A stretch of 64,000 bases of DNA from Terriglobia bacterium (lineage in GTDB: Bacteria > Acidobacteriota > Terriglobia > Acidiferrales > UBA7541): positions 42,034 through 106,033 of the forward strand of contig JAIMAG010000010.1 in the NCBI GenBank assembly GCA_023512135.1. The letters run 5' to 3'. This document shows positions 61,121-64,000 of the stretch, in pieces. A program made the position numbers and the translations under genes. Position 1 is the stretch's first letter. Every line of letters starts with the position of its first letter. Below the pieces are notes generated by a model. The model searched no databases. It saw nothing but the letters and a program-made list of their open reading frames with translations, and was not told where the DNA came from.

Positions 61121-61585
61121 TCAAGTGCCGGCTCGAGTGACCAGCGTCTTGTGCATCCAGTAGGCGTCTTGCCCGTCGGAATAGTAGCCGCGCAGCACGC
61201 CGCGGGTACGATAGCCGTGCTTCGTCCAGAAGGCAATGGCGGCGTGATTCGAAGTTGCTGTTTCCAGCTCTACGGTGCGGACCCCGGCTGCCACCATGCG
61301 CCGTTCCGCTTCGCCCAGCAGGCGGGTGCCGAGACCGCGACGACGATAGCGTTCGAGCACGTCGATCGTCACAATGTGCCCGACCGTGCCTTCGCAAACC
61401 GCCACCAGGAACCCGACCGGTTCGCCGCGCCGTTCGGCAACCAGGCAGATGCGACCGGGCTGGGAGAGAAACCAGCGCAGCATGCGTCGCGTGTAGGCAA
61501 TGCCCGGCGGGTAGCAGGCCTGGTCGATGCGGTAGAGCGCTTCGAAGTCGGATGGTTGGTATTCGCGCAGCAGGGCTTCGTCCAT
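61121..61585 (-). CDS. GNAT-family N-acetyltransferase, RimI-like
   Basis: A 154-residue acetyltransferase: the acetyl-CoA loop VLERYRRRGLGTRLLGEAERRM (R/Q-x-x-G-x-G/A pattern) lies at ~85-105, and the C-terminal AIAFWTKHGYRTRGVLRGYY motif is typical of RimI (ribosomal protein S18 or other alpha-amino acetylation). The substrate is not certain. It lies 49 nt upstream of uppP on the same strand. Confidence 0.85.
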   Translation of the reverse strand: MDEALLREYQPSDFEALYRIDQACYPPGIAYTRRMLRWFLSQPGRICLVAERRGEPVGFLVAVCEGTVGHIVTIDVLERYRRRGLGTRLLGEAERRMVAAGVRTVELETATSNHAAIAFWTKHGYRTRGVLRGYYSDGQDAYWMHKTLVTRAGT

Positions 61586-61720
61586 AGACTGATTCTATCT
61601 GCGAAAACGGCGGGAGAATATCTGTCGCGAGAGGATTCGGATGCGCTCAAGGAGGGAGCCGCGGGGTGAGCGAGGCTTGTTCGGGGCCAGGAAACGTCTG
61701 GCGCCCGCGACCCACGCCGC

Positions 61721-63388
61721 TCAGATTTCCAGAATCACCGGCAGAATCAGTGGGCGCTTCGAGGTCTGTTTGTTCAGGTAGCGCTTCAATTCGGTGCGGA
61801 TCTTTTCTTTGATCACGGACCAGTCGGTTTTTTCTTCCAGGTTGGACTGCTCGATGGTGCGCAACACAACCTGCCGCGCACCGTCCACAACTTCGCGGCC
61901 ATCGTCTGAGGGCAGAAAGCCACGGGTGACAATTTCCGGATGGGATTCCAGCCGGCCTGTATGCTTGTCGATGGCGATAATCGGCACGACCACGCCGTCT
62001 TCGGCCAGATGGCGGCGGTCCCGGATGACGATTTCCTCGATCTCTTCGAGCGAGCCGGCATCCACGCAGACTCGCCCGGCCGTGACCGGTTCGCCTTTCC
62101 GGGCACCTTCTTCGGTGAATTCCAGCGTTTGCCCGCTTTCCAGCACGAAGATGCCCCCGGAGACGGAGCCCACCTGATGGGCCAGCGCGGCGTGGCGGAA
62201 CAGCATGCGATATTCGCCGTGTATCGGAACGAAGTATTTCGGTCGCACCAGGTTCAGCAGCAGCTTCAGCTCCTCCTGGCTGGCGTGGCCGGAAACGTGG
62301 ATGGGGTTGCCGCCGCCGTCTTCGTAGTAGACCAGGGCATTGCGGCGGAACATGTGGTCGATCATGCGGAAAATCTGTTTTTCGTTGCCCGGGATGATGC
62401 GCGAGGACAGGATGACCGTATCCTGTTCGTCCACGGTGAGGCTGCGGTGATTGTCCACGGCGACCCGGGAAAGCGCGGACATCGGTTCGCCCTGGCTGCC
62501 GCTGACCAGCACAACCAATCGTCGCGGGTCGAAGCTGCGCAGGTCCTGCGGACGCACGACCATGCCGTCCGGGATGCGCAGCCTGCCCAGGCTGTGGGCA
62601 ATCTCGACGTTCGTCACCATGCTGCGGCCGACGAAAGCAATCTTGCGGCCGAGCAGGTGTGCGATATCAATGACCTGCTGAATGCGATGAATGGACGTAG
62701 CAAAGCAGGAAACCAGCACCTTCCGCGGCGCCGCACGGCAGAGCTCTTCGATCCGCGGCCAGACGGCGCGCTCGGACGGAGTAAATCCGGGCCGTTCGAC
62801 GTTCGTGCTGTCGCTGAACAGGGCCAGCACGCCCTCCTGGCCGTACTTGGCAAAAGCATGCAGGTCGAACGGCTGCAGGTCGGTCGGCGTGGGATCCATC
62901 TTGAAGTCGCCGGAATGAATCACCACACCCAGCGGCGTGCGAATGGCCAGCGCAACGCAGTCGATCGTGCTGTGCGTCACGTAGATGAACTCCACTTCAA
63001 AAGGGCCAATCTCGATGCGCCGGCCGGGCAGGACTTCGTGCAGGGTGGCCTGATCGGTCAGGCCGAATTCTTCCAGCTTTTTGCCGAGCAGCGCCAGGGT
63101 GAACTGCGTGCCGTAGATGGGCACGTTCAACTCGGGCAGCAGATAGGGTACGGCGCCGATGTGATCTTCGTGTCCGTGCGTGAGCAGAATGGCGCGGACG
63201 TGCGGTCGATTCTGCTTGAGGTAGGAGATGTCGGGCACAACCAGGTCCACACCGAGCAGTTCAGCTTCGGGGAACATCAGGCCGGCATCGATGACCAGGA
63301 TGTCGTCGCCGTAGCGGAGGGCGAGCATGTTCATGCCGAATTCGCCCAGTCCGCCGAGCGGAATGGCTTGCAGTGTTGGATGGCTCAA
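61721..63388 (-). CDS. rnj: ribonuclease J
   Basis: A 555-residue MBL/beta-CASP ribonuclease. The N-terminal PLGGLGEFGMNML and metal motif HGHEDHIGA (residues 71-79) are diagnostic; the CASP region includes LVSGSQGEPMSALSRVA and the C-terminal VHVSGHASQEELKLLLNLVRPKYFVPIHGEYRM. It has 5'-3' exo- and endonuclease activity in mRNA decay and rRNA maturation. Length matches RNase J1/J2. No dapA-type neighbour; monocistronic by context. Confidence 0.96.
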   Translation of the reverse strand: MSHPTLQAIPLGGLGEFGMNMLALRYGDDILVIDAGLMFPEAELLGVDLVVPDISYLKQNRPHVRAILLTHGHEDHIGAVPYLLPELNVPIYGTQFTLALLGKKLEEFGLTDQATLHEVLPGRRIEIGPFEVEFIYVTHSTIDCVALAIRTPLGVVIHSGDFKMDPTPTDLQPFDLHAFAKYGQEGVLALFSDSTNVERPGFTPSERAVWPRIEELCRAAPRKVLVSCFATSIHRIQQVIDIAHLLGRKIAFVGRSMVTNVEIAHSLGRLRIPDGMVVRPQDLRSFDPRRLVVLVSGSQGEPMSALSRVAVDNHRSLTVDEQDTVILSSRIIPGNEKQIFRMIDHMFRRNALVYYEDGGGNPIHVSGHASQEELKLLLNLVRPKYFVPIHGEYRMLFRHAALAHQVGSVSGGIFVLESGQTLEFTEEGARKGEPVTAGRVCVDAGSLEEIEEIVIRDRRHLAEDGVVVPIIAIDKHTGRLESHPEIVTRGFLPSDDGREVVDGARQVVLRTIEQSNLEEKTDWSVIKEKIRTELKRYLNKQTSKRPLILPVILEI

Positions 63389-63511
63389 CGTTGTGTGTCG
63401 TCCTTCTGATCTACCGGCTCCATCCTACCACATCGGGCCTGGGAGAGAACGTACCTGCAGCGCCGAACACACCTGCAAACGAGCTTGAGTGACACCACGC
63501 ACAGCGGCGCC

Positions 63512-64000
63512 TTACTTGTTGCAGAAGATGTAGCCCAGCGTTTTGTAGATCAGCTTGGCGGCCAAAAAGTCCGAGGCGTGATCGCCGGGCTGCGGCAGCA
63601 GCTCGACCACATCCATGGCCACGATGCGCCGCCGCTGGGCCACGGCGCGGATCAGTGCCGTCACCTGATACCAGTCGAGTCCGCCCGGCTCCGGCGTGCC
63701 GGTGGCCGGGACGTAGGCCGGGTCAAAGCCGTCCAGGTCCACGGTCAGGTAGACATGTCGGCTCAGATCCCGAACGACCCGCGGAATCCATTTTTCTGCG
63801 GGCTGGCGAGTGATATCTTTTGCCCAGTAAATTTTCGTGGGCAGTTTGGGAATTGCCCGGGCTTCCTCGGCAGAGAGGGAACGGATGCCGACCTGCACCG
63901 CCGGACAAATTTCCACGACGCGCCGCATCACCGAAGCGTGACTGGCCGGGTTGTCCTGGTAGGCTTCGCGGAGGTCGGCGTGTGCGTCGATCTGCAGCAC
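63512..64000 (-). CDS. agmatinase/arginase-family ureohydrolase, C-terminal part (5' truncated)
   Basis: The frame runs off the right edge, leaving the last ~163 residues. Manganese motifs are present: IDAHADLR (D-x-H-x-D) and LTVDLDGFDPAYVPATGTPEPGG (D-x-D-x-x-D-P), the latter in the agmatinase form. It hydrolyses a guanidino substrate, probably agmatine to putrescine and urea. The N-terminal portion and its operon lie outside the window. Confidence 0.9.
   Translation of the reverse strand: MLQIDAHADLREAYQDNPASHASVMRRVVEICPAVQVGIRSLSAEEARAIPKLPTKIYWAKDITRQPAEKWIPRVVRDLSRHVYLTVDLDGFDPAYVPATGTPEPGGLDWYQVTALIRAVAQRRRIVAMDVVELLPQPGDHASDFLAAKLIYKTLGYIFCNK

Noticed and set aside
1..64000. CRISPR arrays, insertion sequences, prophage or integrase genes
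   Set aside because: No regularly spaced repeats, transposase, integrase or phage structural genes were seen on either strand.

Overview
The window is GC-rich bacterial chromosome that most resembles Acidobacteriota. The lineage call is an inference. It rests on a tandem pair of DUF507 genes, two very large secreted BNR/VPS10-type propeller proteins beside a TolB-propeller amidohydrolase, a BshB1-type bacillithiol deacetylase, a form II (AYRGAGR) CoxL cluster and a high density of small unrecognised genes. There is no rRNA operon, CRISPR array, transposase, integrase or phage gene. Both ends cut through genes: an RND pump at the left and a ureohydrolase at the right.

Layout. 0-3 kb: end of an RND efflux pump, pterin-4a-carbinolamine dehydratase, and an FprA-like ferredoxin-NADP reductase. 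3.4-3.6 kb: tRNA-Val(UAC) and tRNA-Asp(GUC). 3.7-9.5 kb: two DUF507 genes, an M48 protease with a clear terminator, a VTT-domain protein, BshB1, a pteridine-reductase-like SDR, and a BtuF-like binding protein overlapping a Nudix gene. 9.5-16.7 kb: an IscU-like protein lacking its third cysteine, MocA and XdhC (molybdenum cofactor handling), a zinc dehydrogenase, an orphan nuoB, a YgfZ-like protein, an MBL hydrolase, and an unknown gene next to an LRV-repeat protein.

16.8-23.3 kb: a benzoate-CoA-ligase-type enzyme, then a tight six-gene run: MocR/GntR-aminotransferase regulator, hotdog thioesterase, pdxS, pdxT, a low-molecular-weight phosphatase/ArsC-like gene and a DtxR-family regulator. This looks like a PLP biosynthesis operon headed by its own PdxR-like regulator. 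23.4-27.7 kb: coxS-coxL(form II)-coxM-coxG, a molybdenum hydroxylase operon probably served by the XdhC/MocA pair at 10-11 kb. 28-36.5 kb: a solitary AmrS radical SAM protein, a CPBP-like protein with QQ in place of EE, an 863-residue membrane/GH113 fusion, a tandem-ACT protein, a CAP-domain protein and a KimA-like potassium permease. 36.7-46.9 kb: two divergently transcribed BNR-propeller proteins and the propeller-amidohydrolase.

47.2-54.6 kb: a complete YbhGFSR-like ABC exporter operon (TetR, TolC-type outer membrane factor, HlyD-type adaptor, two ATPases, two ABC-2 permeases). A near-consensus promoter overlapped by a perfect palindrome lies upstream of the tetR gene. 54.8-57.5 kb: glycosyltransferase and CapK/PaaK-like adenylase, translationally coupled. 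57.6-64 kb: tRNA-Phe(GAA), FtsK, UppP, a RimI-like acetyltransferase, RNase J and the end of an agmatinase-type ureohydrolase.

The least conventional objects are the GH113/inactive-peptidase/membrane fusion with its degenerate CPBP partner, the PdxR-like operon, the unknown gene plus LRV-repeat pair with hairpins in the leader, the IscU-like protein with a lost ligand, and the KimA leader, which merits a c-di-AMP riboswitch search.
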